Shown here piece by piece: positions 1 to 8,255 of a DNA stretch of 64,000 bases. Under the pieces are notes generated by a model, which was given only the letters and a program-made list of their open reading frames with translations, searched no databases and was not told where the DNA came from. The stretch covers positions 124,001-188,000 of the forward strand of contig NZ_JADJDO010000013.1 of NCBI RefSeq assembly GCF_016702655.1. The letters are read 5' to 3'. Position 1 is the stretch's first letter. The number at the start of each line of letters is the position of its first letter. The position numbers were made by a program, and so were the translations under genes. The DNA comes from Ideonella sp. (GTDB lineage: Bacteria; Pseudomonadota; Gammaproteobacteria; Burkholderiales; Burkholderiaceae_C).

Positions 1-2230
1 CCAGGGGATCGCCTCCTGCGCGCAGCGCGTCCTGCAGCGCGCCCCAGACCGGGCTTGCCGGCGAGAGCGCGGCGCCGGCCTCGGCAGCGACCGTGATCAC
101 GACGCTGTGCCCGCCGCGCAGCGCCAGCCACTCGGCCTGCGCCTTGGCGATGCCGGCGAAGGCGCGCGCGAAGTCCTCGTAGTCGAGCAGCGAGACGACG
201 CGCGCTAGCGTGCGCGTCGCGAGCGGCATCGCCTGGCGCAGCGCCGCCGGGCTCTCGGCGTCGGTGCCGCCGGTGGCCGGCGCCGGGTTGGCGACGCCCT
301 TCAGGCCGAGCGGGCGCGACGCGAGCTGGGTCAGGCTGTCGGCCTTGACGTTGCCGGCCGCGCCCAGGCCCTTGCGGTAGGTGGCGCGCACGTTGTTCTG
401 GCCGGTCGGCGGGCGGGCGCCCATCACGCCGTCGCCGAATCGCGCCCAGAGCCGCCCGGCAGCGTCGGTCGCGAGCGTGTACGCCCGCTCGGCCGGCGCC
501 GCGCCATAGAGCGTCGCGCGCGGCGTCCACGCGATGTCGCCGACGCGCAGCGTGATCTCCGGCGCGACGCCGGTGTCGGTGGCCGCGGCGCGCCAGGTCA
601 GCGGCAGCTGGCGCAACTCGAACTGCGCGAAGGGCTGCGCCGCGCTGCCGGAGCCGAGGATCTGCGTCGCCGTCTCGCCGTGCGACGCGAGCGCGACGTT
701 GGCGTGCACGACGACGCTGTCGCGGCTGAGCGCCGCCGGCAGCGCATCGTCGAGCTCGATCGTGCAGCGCACGCCCTGCGCGGTGATGCCGTGGATCGTC
801 GTCAGGTGCACGATCGCCGCGCCGCCCGACGCGGCGCTGCCGCGCACGATCAGGCGCCGGCCCGGCAGCAACCCGTCGGCGGCGACCGCGAGTGGCAGCG
901 TATCGCCGCTCACGTCGTCGGTGACCGGCACCTCGGCGAGCGTCAGTTCCTCCGACGCGCCGAACACCGCGACCTCGCGCGGAAAGTTCAGGAACTGGCT
1001 CGAGAAGTTCTCGCCGGTCAGCTCGAGCCGGCTCACCTTGCCCGACAGCGCGAACGCCGCGCGCGACACCTCGCTCGTCGCGCGCACCGCGTAGAGCTCG
1101 ATCGCGGTGTCGGGCTGCCCGGCCTCGGGATGGTTGAAGTCGCCCTTGGCGACGACCGCCCAGCCGCCCGCCGCGAAGTCGCCGACGACCGCGTCGAGGT
1201 CTATCCACGCCGAGCTGCCCGACGGCGAGCGCGTGCTGGCGGTGAAGGCGGGCCAGTCGGTGGTGTAGTCCCCGCCGGCGTCGACGCCGCCCGGGTACTC
1301 GTCCTTGAAGATCGCCGGCATGCTGGCCCACATCGGCGCGTTGTGGCCGAACGCCGACGCGCGGCGGCGCAGCGCGAAGATGCGGGGCTGCGTCGCTGTC
1401 TCGCCCGCCGGATTGATCGACGCGAGCGGGCGCACGAACTCGATGCGCGTGCGGTCGTTGGCGAGATCGGGCACGACGGCGCTCAGGATGCGGAAGTCCC
1501 AGCCCTCGCCGCCGCCGGCAGGATCGGCGAGGAAGGCTTCGTGCGCGAACACGACCGCGTCGCCGGCCTTCAGTCCGGTGCGCACGCCGACCAGGTGTAC
1601 CGACGTGTCGCCGGCCTTCGGCAGCACGGGCAGCGAGAGCGGCGGACGCAGCGCATTCCACGCCGCGCGCGCATCGGCGAGCGCTTCGACGGTCTCGAAG
1701 GTCTGCGGCTTCTCGTCGGGGCCGGGAACGCTCTGCACCTTGAGGCCGATCGGCAGCGAGATCAGCGCCGGCACGCCGGTGACGAAGGCGCCCGGCTCGG
1801 GCGGCAGCGCAGCCGGCGCGACCGGCGCCGTCTCGACGGTGAACGCGAGCCAGGTCTCGGCCGCGACGCCGGGGCGCGGCTCGTAGCCGATCAGCCGGCC
1901 GAGCTCCTGCAGCGACGCGCGGTCGAGCGCGGTGCGCAGGTAGTTCTCGTTGGCGGTGCGCTCCTGGTAGAAGGTCAGCACGTCGGCAGCGCAGGCGAAG
2001 GCGTCGATCAGGCCGAGCGTGAAGTCGTCGCCGTCGCGCGTCAGCAGCTTCGCCAGGGCAGGGCGGGCGTCGCTCGACAGGCCGACGACGAGGCTCTCGC
2101 GGAAGTCGGCCCAGGTGCCGATGCGGTAGGCGATCGAGGACAGGGCTGGTCGATTGCCGAGGATGCGCGGCGTGGCGGCCTGCACGCCGTCGCAGCAGCC
2201 GCACGCCGAGCTGGGGGACGACGCGCTCAT
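1..2230 (-). CDS. eCIS baseplate wedge protein, J-like (second copy), 3' end outside window
   Basis: The reading frame opens at ATG 2230 and stays open to the left edge (about 743 residues), so the C-terminus is missing. It belongs to the 'putative baseplate assembly protein' family found next to gp25 in contractile injection systems, homologous to Afp11/Afp12 and phage gpJ, which link the central hub to the baseplate periphery. The N-terminus is Cys-rich (SACGCCDG). The early helical segment with FTLGLIDAFACAADVLTFYQ and the later AERAYTLATDAAGRLWARFGDG are typical of the family. The region around residues 650-690, with VKADSLTQLASRPLGLKGV and then NPAPATGGTDAES, matches the J-domain hairpin. 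The ATG overlaps the restored stop of the upstream J-like gene (ATGA, 2227-2230), so the pair is translationally coupled. Family assignment is secure; the exact structural position is inferred. Confidence 0.85.
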   Translation of the reverse strand, partial: MSASSPSSACGCCDGVQAATPRILGNRPALSSIAYRIGTWADFRESLVVGLSSDARPALAKLLTRDGDDFTLGLIDAFACAADVLTFYQERTANENYLRTALDRASLQELGRLIGYEPRPGVAAETWLAFTVETAPVAPAALPPEPGAFVTGVPALISLPIGLKVQSVPGPDEKPQTFETVEALADARAAWNALRPPLSLPVLPKAGDTSVHLVGVRTGLKAGDAVVFAHEAFLADPAGGGEGWDFRILSAVVPDLANDRTRIEFVRPLASINPAGETATQPRIFALRRRASAFGHNAPMWASMPAIFKDEYPGGVDAGGDYTTDWPAFTASTRSPSGSSAWIDLDAVVGDFAAGGWAVVAKGDFNHPEAGQPDTAIELYAVRATSEVSRAAFALSGKVSRLELTGENFSSQFLNFPREVAVFGASEELTLAEVPVTDDVSGDTLPLAVAADGLLPGRRLIVRGSAASGGAAIVHLTTIHGITAQGVRCTIELDDALPAALSRDSVVVHANVALASHGETATQILGSGSAAQPFAQFELRQLPLTWRAAATDTGVAPEITLRVGDIAWTPRATLYGAAPAERAYTLATDAAGRLWARFGDGVMGARPPTGQNNVRATYRKGLGAAGNVKADSLTQLASRPLGLKGVANPAPATGGTDAESPAALRQAMPLATRTLARVVSLLDYEDFARAFAGIAKAQAEWLALRGGHSVVITVAAEAGAALSPASPVWGALQDALRAGGDPL

Positions 2231-4826
2231 TTGCCGCCTCCGATGTCGATCACGAGCCGTCCGCGCTCGCGGAAGTTGGGGTCATCGTCGAGCTGCGCGA
2301 CCTCGAGGCGGCCGATCGCGATCACGCCGTCGGCGAGCGTCGTCGGGTCGGGCGCGCCAGGCGCTGGAAGCGCTTGGCGACGACCGACGCCACGCCCTCG
2401 ACCGCCTGCACCGCGGCGACGAGGGCGCTCAGGTAGACCGCCTGGCCGAAGCTCCAGCGATCCGGGTGAAAGAACCCCGGCTCGCCGTCGGCGCGCACGC
2501 TGCTCGTCAGCACGTCGCGCAGCGCAGCAAGCACCTGGGCGCGGAAGTGCTCGGCCGCGACGCACACGTGCAGCTCGATGTCGAGCGCGACGAAGCGCGG
2601 CGCATCGACCTCGAGATCGACGCCGGCCATGCGAAAGCGCTCGAGGTGCCGCCGCAGCCGGCGCTCGAAAGGCGCATCGACCGCGCCGCCGCTGCGCCGG
2701 TCAGCGGTGACGAAGGCCGTGTGCCAGCTGCCGGTCCAGCGCATCGACGCTGCCGCGCGCTGCACCTCGCTGCGCCGCTCGGCGGCGCGTGCGTAGTCGT
2801 CGGCGGTGACGGCGCGCTCCTGCGTGCGGAAGGCCTGTGGCGCGTCGCGCCTTGCCGCTTCGACATCCTCGGGCTCGGTGCCGCCGAAGGCGGGCAGCGG
2901 GTTGGCGATCGAGATGAATGCCGCGCTGTCGGTGGACACCACGTGCGCCAGCGCCATCGCGCCGACATTGCCCGCGCTGCCGTTGCCGATGCGGTAGGTG
3001 GCGGCGAAGGTCGTGTCGGCGTCCGGGCGCTTGCCCTGCGCGTCGTTGCCGAAGCGCAGCGCGGCCCGTCGTGCATCGTCGACCTCGACGACGAAGTCGG
3101 CGGCCTCGGCGCCGCTCGCGAGCAGGTCGCGCTGCGCGGTCCATGGCTCGATCGCCGCGCCGAGTTGCGACGCTAGCGAGATCAGCGGCCGCGCGTCGCG
3201 CGCGGCGAGCGTCGCCAGCCGCGCCGCGTTCGCCCAGCCCTCGGCCGGGTCGTCGATCGGCACGGCGAGGAGCGCCTGCAGGTCGAAGCCGAACGCGAGC
3301 GGCGCCTCGCGCAGGCGCGGCGAGAAGCGCGGCGGCAGCGGCACCGGCTCGGCGGCGTCGCAGGCGTGCGGTTCGGTCGCGGCGACGGCGGCGAAGAGCG
3401 TGGTGCGCGGCACCTGCCAGGCGGGGTCGAGCCGGTCGGCGTTCTCGTCGAGCGTGCGGCCGTGGTCGGCGAGCACCACGTTGCCCCAGGCCTCGCTGAC
3501 GGCGAGGCCGGGGAAGGCGCGCACCGAGATGCACAGCGCGAACGGCAGCGCGTCCTCGGCCGACCATTCGATCTCGGTCACGTCCAGCGGCGCGTCGACG
3601 GGTGGGTCGTCGAAGAGCTGGCCCGAGGCATCCTGCGTCGGCGTCACGGCAACGAGGCGCACGACGTGGCGGTGGCTGCGGTCGGCATCGCCGGCGAGCG
3701 CCGTCGTCGGGCTGACGCGCTCGACGAAGGCGATGCAGGCGCCGGGCTGCAGCAGCGGGTGGTGGCCACGCAGCGTCGCCCGCGTCGCGCCGCGCGGCAG
3801 GCAGCAGGCCTCGTCGCCCCAGGTGTGGAAGTCGAAGCGGTTGAGGTCGGCGTGCAGCGTCTCGTCGCGCACGGTTTCGAAGACGGTGGTGCCGGCGGCG
3901 ATGGCCTCGGCGAGCTCGCGGCTGTCCGGCCGCAGCACGGTCGGCGCGTCGGCGATGCGGCTCAGCAGTTGCGTGCCGCGTGCGAGCGCGACGTTGTTGC
4001 CCGCGACCTCGAAGCGCACCCAGGCGCGCGCGTTGCAGCCTTCGTGCAGGTGGTAGTCGACGAGCCGTGCGTGGCGCCGCACCGAGACGCGCCGCCGCGC
4101 CGTGCCGAGGTAGGCCTCGGTGGCGATCGCGTCCTGCCGGTAGGCGAGGTTGTCGGCGGCGTAGGCGAGCAGTTCGACGAGCGTCACGCCGACGTCGGCC
4201 GCCGAGCGCTCGGTCCAGCCCGGCACGTTGAGCGACAGGCGGTCGAGCATCATGCGGCGCAGCGACTCGTAGTCGCGCGCCAGGTAGTCGATCTCGGGCG
4301 CGGACACGGCTGGCTGCGGGCAGGGCGGGCTCGCCGCGCAGTCGTACGGCGTCGGGCACTCGACCTTGAAGCCGAACGCGATGCGCGCCAGCGGCGGGTC
4401 GAAGGCGGGCGGCGCGGCGTCGCTGCCGGCCGCGGCGACGAGCGCGAGCGTGTAGCGCGAGAAGTCGCCCGCCTGCGCGGTGCGGATCACGAGCGTCCGC
4501 TCGGGCGCGTCGACGCCGTCGACGAGCGACGGCGGCTCGCCCGGCGGCAGCGCATCGGCAAGCGCGATCCATTCGATGCCGACCTCGCGGATGCGCTCGC
4601 CACCGAAGATGCGCACGTTGACAGGGCCGAGGATCAGCGCGCCGCCGCCATCGACGATCGACGCGTCGCGGCGCAGCAGGCGCGCGAACAGCGTGCGCTG
4701 GCGCAGCGCGAGGACCGGCTCGGCGCGGTCGCGCACCTCGACGAACTCGATCGCATTCGCGCTGCCGATCGCGCGCAGCACGTCGAGTCGACGCAGGTCG
4801 CAGCAGTGCTGTTGCAAGTCGCTCAT
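2227..4826 (-). CDS. eCIS baseplate wedge protein, J-like (first copy), frameshifted near the 3' end
   Basis: Starts at ATG 4826, overlapping the gp25-like stop (ATGA). The main frame gives 834 residues and ends at 2322 with an out-of-family tail (ARPTRRRSPTA). The family C-terminal signature appears in another frame just downstream: GVIAIGRLEVAQLDDDPNFR followed by ERGRLVIDIGGGK, ending in a TGA at 2227 that overlaps the next ATG. The switch falls near 2351-2360. The full span is 2600 nt, one base short of a multiple of three, so one missing base restores a protein of about 866 residues with a perfect junction to the next gene. Internal family features include PEIDYLARDYESLRRMMLD and SAADVGVTLVELLAYAADNL. 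It forms the baseplate wedge with its neighbour. The shift could be a sequencing error or a real lesion; only raw reads can decide. Confidence 0.85.
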
Positions 4827-5191
4827 GCCACGCCTCCCGGCGCGCTGAGGCGCGCGACCTGATTGCTGCCATCCTCGAGCAGCGTGTAGTCGACGCTGAC
4901 GACGAGGGCGGAATCGATCGGCTCGACGGTCACCGCCTGCACCGCGATCAGGTGCGACAGATGCTGCTGCAGCGAGGCCTGGGCGAGGAACTGCGTCGTC
5001 GCGGCGAGCTGCACGCTGTCGGGCTCGAAGACGAGCGCCATCAGGCCGCTGCCGAAGGTCGGCCGCATTGCGCGTTCGCCCGGCGCGGTGAAGAGCACCT
5101 GCTCGATCAGGTCGCGCACATGGTCGGCGGCCGAGGTCTGCGCGCTGCGGCCGGTACCGTCTATTGCGTACGGGAAGTCGAGGTGCGGCAT
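4823..5191 (-). CDS. gp25/GPW-family baseplate protein
   Basis: This 122-residue protein matches the GPW/gp25 family, which bridges the sheath and the wedge at the baseplate rim. Family hallmarks are visible: DHVRDLIEQVLFTAPGERAM followed by RPTFGSGLMALVFEP (the R-P-x-F-G-S-G-L core), then a C-terminal strand region VVSVDYTLLEDG. The length is close to the usual 110-150 residues. ATG 5191 is the first methionine of the conserved N-terminus (MPHLDFPYAIDG). Its stop overlaps the J-like start by four bases. It sits between the PAAR-like tip and the two J-like proteins, the usual order in tail-like systems. Confidence 0.92.
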   Translation of the reverse strand: MPHLDFPYAIDGTGRSAQTSAADHVRDLIEQVLFTAPGERAMRPTFGSGLMALVFEPDSVQLAATTQFLAQASLQQHLSHLIAVQAVTVEPIDSALVVSVDYTLLEDGSNQVARLSAPGGVA

Positions 5192-5205
5192 CGTGCAGGC
5201 CTCCT

Positions 5206-5523
5206 TCAGGTCGCGAGCACGCGCATCTGCGCCACGAGCGGCATCAGCGGCGAGCCCGACGGCGTGCAGATCGACTGGCCGGCGAGCGTGAGCAGCGGCG
5301 CGCCGCCCGCCATCACGCGCACGGCACCGGCGATCCACTGGCCGTTGACGCACGGCGGCGCGCCGGTGCCGGTGAGCGCGCAGCCGGCGACGACGTAGGG
5401 CGAAGCGAGCGTCACGACCGGCTGCGCCGACACGAGCACGCGCGGGAAGGGCGCCGCGGGCAGCGCCTGCCCGCCGTGCATGCACATCACGGTGGCGCCG
5501 AGGTGGAGGACGGGAGCGGGCAT
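5206..5523 (-). CDS. PAAR-like spike-tip protein
   Basis: A 105-residue, Gly/Pro/Val-rich protein starting MPAPVLHLGATVMCMHGGQA. The regular pattern of short beta segments (VVTLASPYVVAGCALTGTG, GAVRVMAGGAPLLTLAGQS) and the paired Cys and His residues fit the small proteins encoded beside gpV in eCIS and related tails, which cap the spike as a PAAR-like tip. It lies 6 nt downstream of the gpV-like spike and 14 nt upstream of gp25, consistent with a sharpened central spike. The metal-binding PAAR residues are not all obvious by eye, so the assignment rests on context and overall pattern. Confidence 0.7.
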   Translation of the reverse strand: MPAPVLHLGATVMCMHGGQALPAAPFPRVLVSAQPVVTLASPYVVAGCALTGTGAPPCVNGQWIAGAVRVMAGGAPLLTLAGQSICTPSGSPLMPLVAQMRVLAT

Positions 5524-5529
5524 GGCGTC

Positions 5530-6015
5530 CTACACGATGGTCAGCGCGCCGAGGTTCACGTCCACCGTCGGCCCGGTCATGTTGATGATCGCGCCCTTGC
5601 CGTTGGAGATGATGATGCCGATGTCGCTCACCGAGATCATCGCGCCGGTGGTGGTCTGGATCAGGATGCCGCCCGTCGGCCCCGGCACGTCGCTGATCGT
5701 GATGCCGTTCTTGAGCGTGGTCTGGATCGTGATGCCGGGCACCAGCGGCGGCACGGCCTTTGCCATCACCGGGGTTTCGCCGGCCATGCCCCAGAAGCCG
5801 CCGGTCCAGATGGGAAAGTCGGGGTCGCCGCGCTCGAACTCGACCCACACGCCGGCACCCATCGGCGGCACCATGAACATGCCGGTGTTGATGCCGGCCC
5901 AGGGCACGCAGGGCATGGCCCAGGTCGACGGCACGATCGCGACGTCGGGAACGATCACCTGCACGCGGCCGATCAACATCGGGTCGACGTTCTGCACGAC
6001 GACGCCTCTGTGCAA
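5530..6015 (-). CDS. gpV/gp5-like baseplate spike protein
   Basis: The protein has an OB-fold start (NVDPMLIGRVQVIVPDV), the conserved segment GVWVEFERGDPDFPIWTGGF, and a C-terminal repeat-like region with TLKNGITISDVPG and GAIINMTGPTVDVNLG. This is typical of gpV/gp5 spike proteins, whose C-terminus forms a trimeric beta-helix. The coordinates use the only in-frame start seen, a TTG at 6015 without a clear ribosome site. However, an ATG at 6059 overlaps the gpD-like stop (ATGA), exactly as at most junctions of this operon, and lies in another frame. A single missing base between about 6016 and 6056 would join them (530 nt total). The true N-terminus is therefore uncertain. Identity as the spike is firm. 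Confidence 0.85.
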   Translation of the reverse strand: MHRGVVVQNVDPMLIGRVQVIVPDVAIVPSTWAMPCVPWAGINTGMFMVPPMGAGVWVEFERGDPDFPIWTGGFWGMAGETPVMAKAVPPLVPGITIQTTLKNGITISDVPGPTGGILIQTTTGAMISVSDIGIIISNGKGAIINMTGPTVDVNLGALTIV

Positions 6016-6055
6016 GCGCCGACTGGCCGAGAACGGCCCGGCGGGGTGAAGCGGC

Positions 6056-7186
6056 TCATACGGGCACCGTCGGCGTCGTCGAGACGAGCGCGTTGCGCGC
6101 GAGCTGGAAGCTCTGCTTGTAGGCGCCGCGTTCGATCTCGTGGGTCACGCTCTTGACGTAATACAGGCCATCGAACGGCAGGCCGGCGCCGCGCACGCCG
6201 ACGAGCTTGCGCGAGCGCAGCAGGCGGCCGTAGCGCATCACGTCGAGCTTGCCGTTGCCGAACACCGAATCGCTGTTCGAGGCAGCGAAGGCAAAGCCCT
6301 TCATCAGCGCCTCGGGTGCCGAGAGCTGCGCGGTGTCGGAAAGCTGCTCGATCGCCGGCGGCAGCGGCGGGATCGCGCCCAGCATCGGGTTCAGCGGCGT
6401 GATGTCGGGGATCGGCACCGGGATCGGCGCCTTGCTCACGCCCTCCTGGAAGAAGACGATCGGCATCTTCTTGCGTTCGCGGTCGAAGTTGAAGTTCAGG
6501 CTCTCGACGTTGCTTGCGCCGTCCATGTTGGTCGTCAGCGCGGGCTGCGGCTCGCCGATGCGAATCTCAGGCCCCCAGTAGGCCTTGCTCATGCCGACCT
6601 CCGGGCCGGGCTCGAGATAGAACACGTAGCCCACGTCGCCGGCCAGGCGCCGGATGTAGGCCAGGTCGTTGCCGCGCTGCACCGGGATGCGCTGGATCGG
6701 CAGCGGCGGAAAGTCGGCGATGCTCGGGATGACGAGCGGGATCACGCCCAGCACCGCGTACTTGGCGAGGATCGTCAGCACGCGCACGGAAGGCGGCATG
6801 GCCGGGAAGGGCAGGCCGGAGAGTTCGATCACCGCCATCAGCGCCGAGAGGTCCTTGCCCTTGACGACGATCTGGCTCACGCCGCCTTCGCCCGGAATCG
6901 TCTCGACGTTGGTCGCCATGCCGTCGATCAGCGACTCGGTGCGGCCGTTCAGCGTCACGGTCAGCGTGACGCGCATCAGCGGCACGCCGCCACCGCCGCC
7001 GCTGAGCAGGAACAGCGTGCGCAGCGCCGAGCGCTGCGGCAGGTCGAAGGTGATCTCGAAGCCGCTCTGCGCGTCGCCCGATCCTTCGTCGACCTTGACC
7101 CGCGTGACCGCGTGCACGAGCTCGGCCGGCGCCGGTATCGGCACCGGGCCGACGTGCACGCCGAGTTGGAGTCCGCTGCTGGCCAT
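6056..7186 (-). CDS. gpD-like tail hub protein (late control D family)
   Basis: A 376-residue homologue of phage late-control gene D / VgrG N-terminal hub proteins, which form the trimeric adaptor between tube and spike. Features: VTRVKVDEGSGDAQSGFEIT near the N-terminus, a glycine run, SQIVVKGKDLSALM, IQRIPVQRGNDLAYIRRLAG followed by DVGYVFYLEPG (typical hub strand), and GLYYVKSVTHEIERGAYKQS near the C-terminus. ATG 7186 is preferred over the in-frame TTG at 7195 because AGGAG lies 10 nt upstream of the ATG and only 1 nt from the TTG. The stop overlaps an ATG at 6059. It is encoded directly before the spike gene, as usual. Confidence 0.92.
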   Translation of the reverse strand: MASSGLQLGVHVGPVPIPAPAELVHAVTRVKVDEGSGDAQSGFEITFDLPQRSALRTLFLLSGGGGGVPLMRVTLTVTLNGRTESLIDGMATNVETIPGEGGVSQIVVKGKDLSALMAVIELSGLPFPAMPPSVRVLTILAKYAVLGVIPLVIPSIADFPPLPIQRIPVQRGNDLAYIRRLAGDVGYVFYLEPGPEVGMSKAYWGPEIRIGEPQPALTTNMDGASNVESLNFNFDRERKKMPIVFFQEGVSKAPIPVPIPDITPLNPMLGAIPPLPPAIEQLSDTAQLSAPEALMKGFAFAASNSDSVFGNGKLDVMRYGRLLRSRKLVGVRGAGLPFDGLYYVKSVTHEIERGAYKQSFQLARNALVSTTPTVPV

Positions 7187-7191
7187 TGCTC

Positions 7192-7548
7192 TCAAGCTCC
7201 TGTGGGCGGCACCGGCAGCGCAATGCGCGCGCCGACCTCGTCCGAAAGCTCGAACGGGTCAACCACCGCATTGCCGTCGGCGACGCGCCAGTACAGCAAC
7301 GGCTCCTCGTAGGCCGCATGCGCGATCAGGTCGGGCCGCTCGCCGCCCTGGACGACGTGGAACGCAGCGACGGCGATCTCGCGCCGCGGCGGGATCAGGC
7401 GGCGCAGCCCGTAGGCGATCGGCGTGCCGTCGGCGCGCGCGAGCGTCGCCAGCGCCACGCCGCGGTAGCGGCTCGCAGGCGAGTATGGCGATGCGGGAAT
7501 CGCGCCCGCGTCGATCAGCATCTGGACCGGATCAGACGACGTGCTCAA
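7192..7548 (-). CDS. gpX/LysM-like tail protein
   Basis: A 118-residue protein with SRYRGVALATLARADG, RRLIPPRREIAVAAFHVVQG, GERPDLIAHAAYEEPLLYWR and ADGNAVVDPFEL. This is the LysM-like arrangement of phage tail protein X and its eCIS counterparts, which sit at the hub. The start is a TTG at 7548 overlapping the upstream stop (TTGA), with an AAGGGGAG ribosome site just upstream; no ATG competes. The stop lies 5 nt upstream of the gpD ATG. It is encoded between the tube-binding LysM protein and gpD, matching its expected place in hub assembly. Confidence 0.8.
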   Translation of the reverse strand: MSTSSDPVQMLIDAGAIPASPYSPASRYRGVALATLARADGTPIAYGLRRLIPPRREIAVAAFHVVQGGERPDLIAHAAYEEPLLYWRVADGNAVVDPFELSDEVGARIALPVPPTGA

Positions 7549-8255
7549 GGACTCCCCTTCGCGCTGCGCGCTGGGATGAGCGGGGAGCGGCCCGGGTCAT
7601 GGATGCTCGAGATGCCGAGCGCAGCCAGCGTCGCGGCGCCGGCCTTGCCGGCGAGCGCCTCGCGTGCGCGCAGGTGGTTGATGAAGATCTGGCCACCCTT
7701 GTACGCGAAGCCGAGGTCGTCGATCGTCATCACACGCAGCCCAAGCGAGACCTTGGCGCGGATCGGGTTCAGCGCCGGGTCGAACGCCTCCTCGGTGATC
7801 GAGAACTCGATCAGCCGCACCGGCACCACGCGCTGCGCGCTCCACACGAACAGCACCAGCGGCGCCTCGGGCGGGACGATCTCGAGCGTGCCCGACGCGG
7901 CGAGCGCGTCGTGCGCCAGCAGTTCGGCGACGCTCGGATTGACGAGCGCCTCGAGCGTCGCCAATTGCGGCGCGACGCCGAAGGCGACGGCATTGGCGTT
8001 GCTGTCCGGGAACTGCAGCTGGTCGGTGGCGTCGATCTCGGCTTCGAGCTTGATCGACTCGACCGCCGGCCCCTTCAAGCGGAACGGCTGCGCGCGCTCG
8101 CCGCCGCCATCCCCGCCGACACCCTGCACCTGGTAGCTGCGCGACAGGCTGTCCGGGTTGTACTGCAGCGAGACCATGCGCAGCACCGCGCCGCCGCCAG
8201 GGGCGAGGATCACGAGGCCGCCCTTGACGAGGCGGGGCGAGGAAGACAGGCTCAT
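7545..8255 (-). CDS. Contractile injection system tube-associated protein (CIS tube/LysM type)
   Basis: A 236-residue protein starting MSLSSSPRLVKGGLVILAPG. Features: VLRMVSLQYNPDSLSRSYQV (the characteristic 'Q-Y-N-P' strand of CIS tube-initiator proteins), VESIKLEAEIDATDQL, a predicted helix-turn region with PQLATLEALVNP, and FVWSAQRVVPVRLIEFSITE followed by FDPALNPIRAKVSLGLRVMT. These match the Afp7-like proteins that connect the hub to the inner tube. ATG 8255 overlaps the upstream stop (8252-8255) and fits the family N-terminus. A further in-frame extension upstream is the frame of the neighbouring gene and is not used. Confidence 0.85.
   Translation of the reverse strand: MSLSSSPRLVKGGLVILAPGGGAVLRMVSLQYNPDSLSRSYQVQGVGGDGGGERAQPFRLKGPAVESIKLEAEIDATDQLQFPDSNANAVAFGVAPQLATLEALVNPSVAELLAHDALAASGTLEIVPPEAPLVLFVWSAQRVVPVRLIEFSITEEAFDPALNPIRAKVSLGLRVMTIDDLGFAYKGGQIFINHLRAREALAGKAGAATLAALGISSIHDPGRSPLIPARSAKGSP

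Noticed and set aside
680..2710. Long plus-strand open frame opposite the J-like genes
   Set aside because: Arg-rich low-complexity translation with no domain; antisense to baseplate genes with clear family motifs.
7187..7195. TTG start for the gpD-like gene
   Set aside because: The AGGAG ribosome site is only 1 nt from the TTG but 10 nt from the ATG at 7186.
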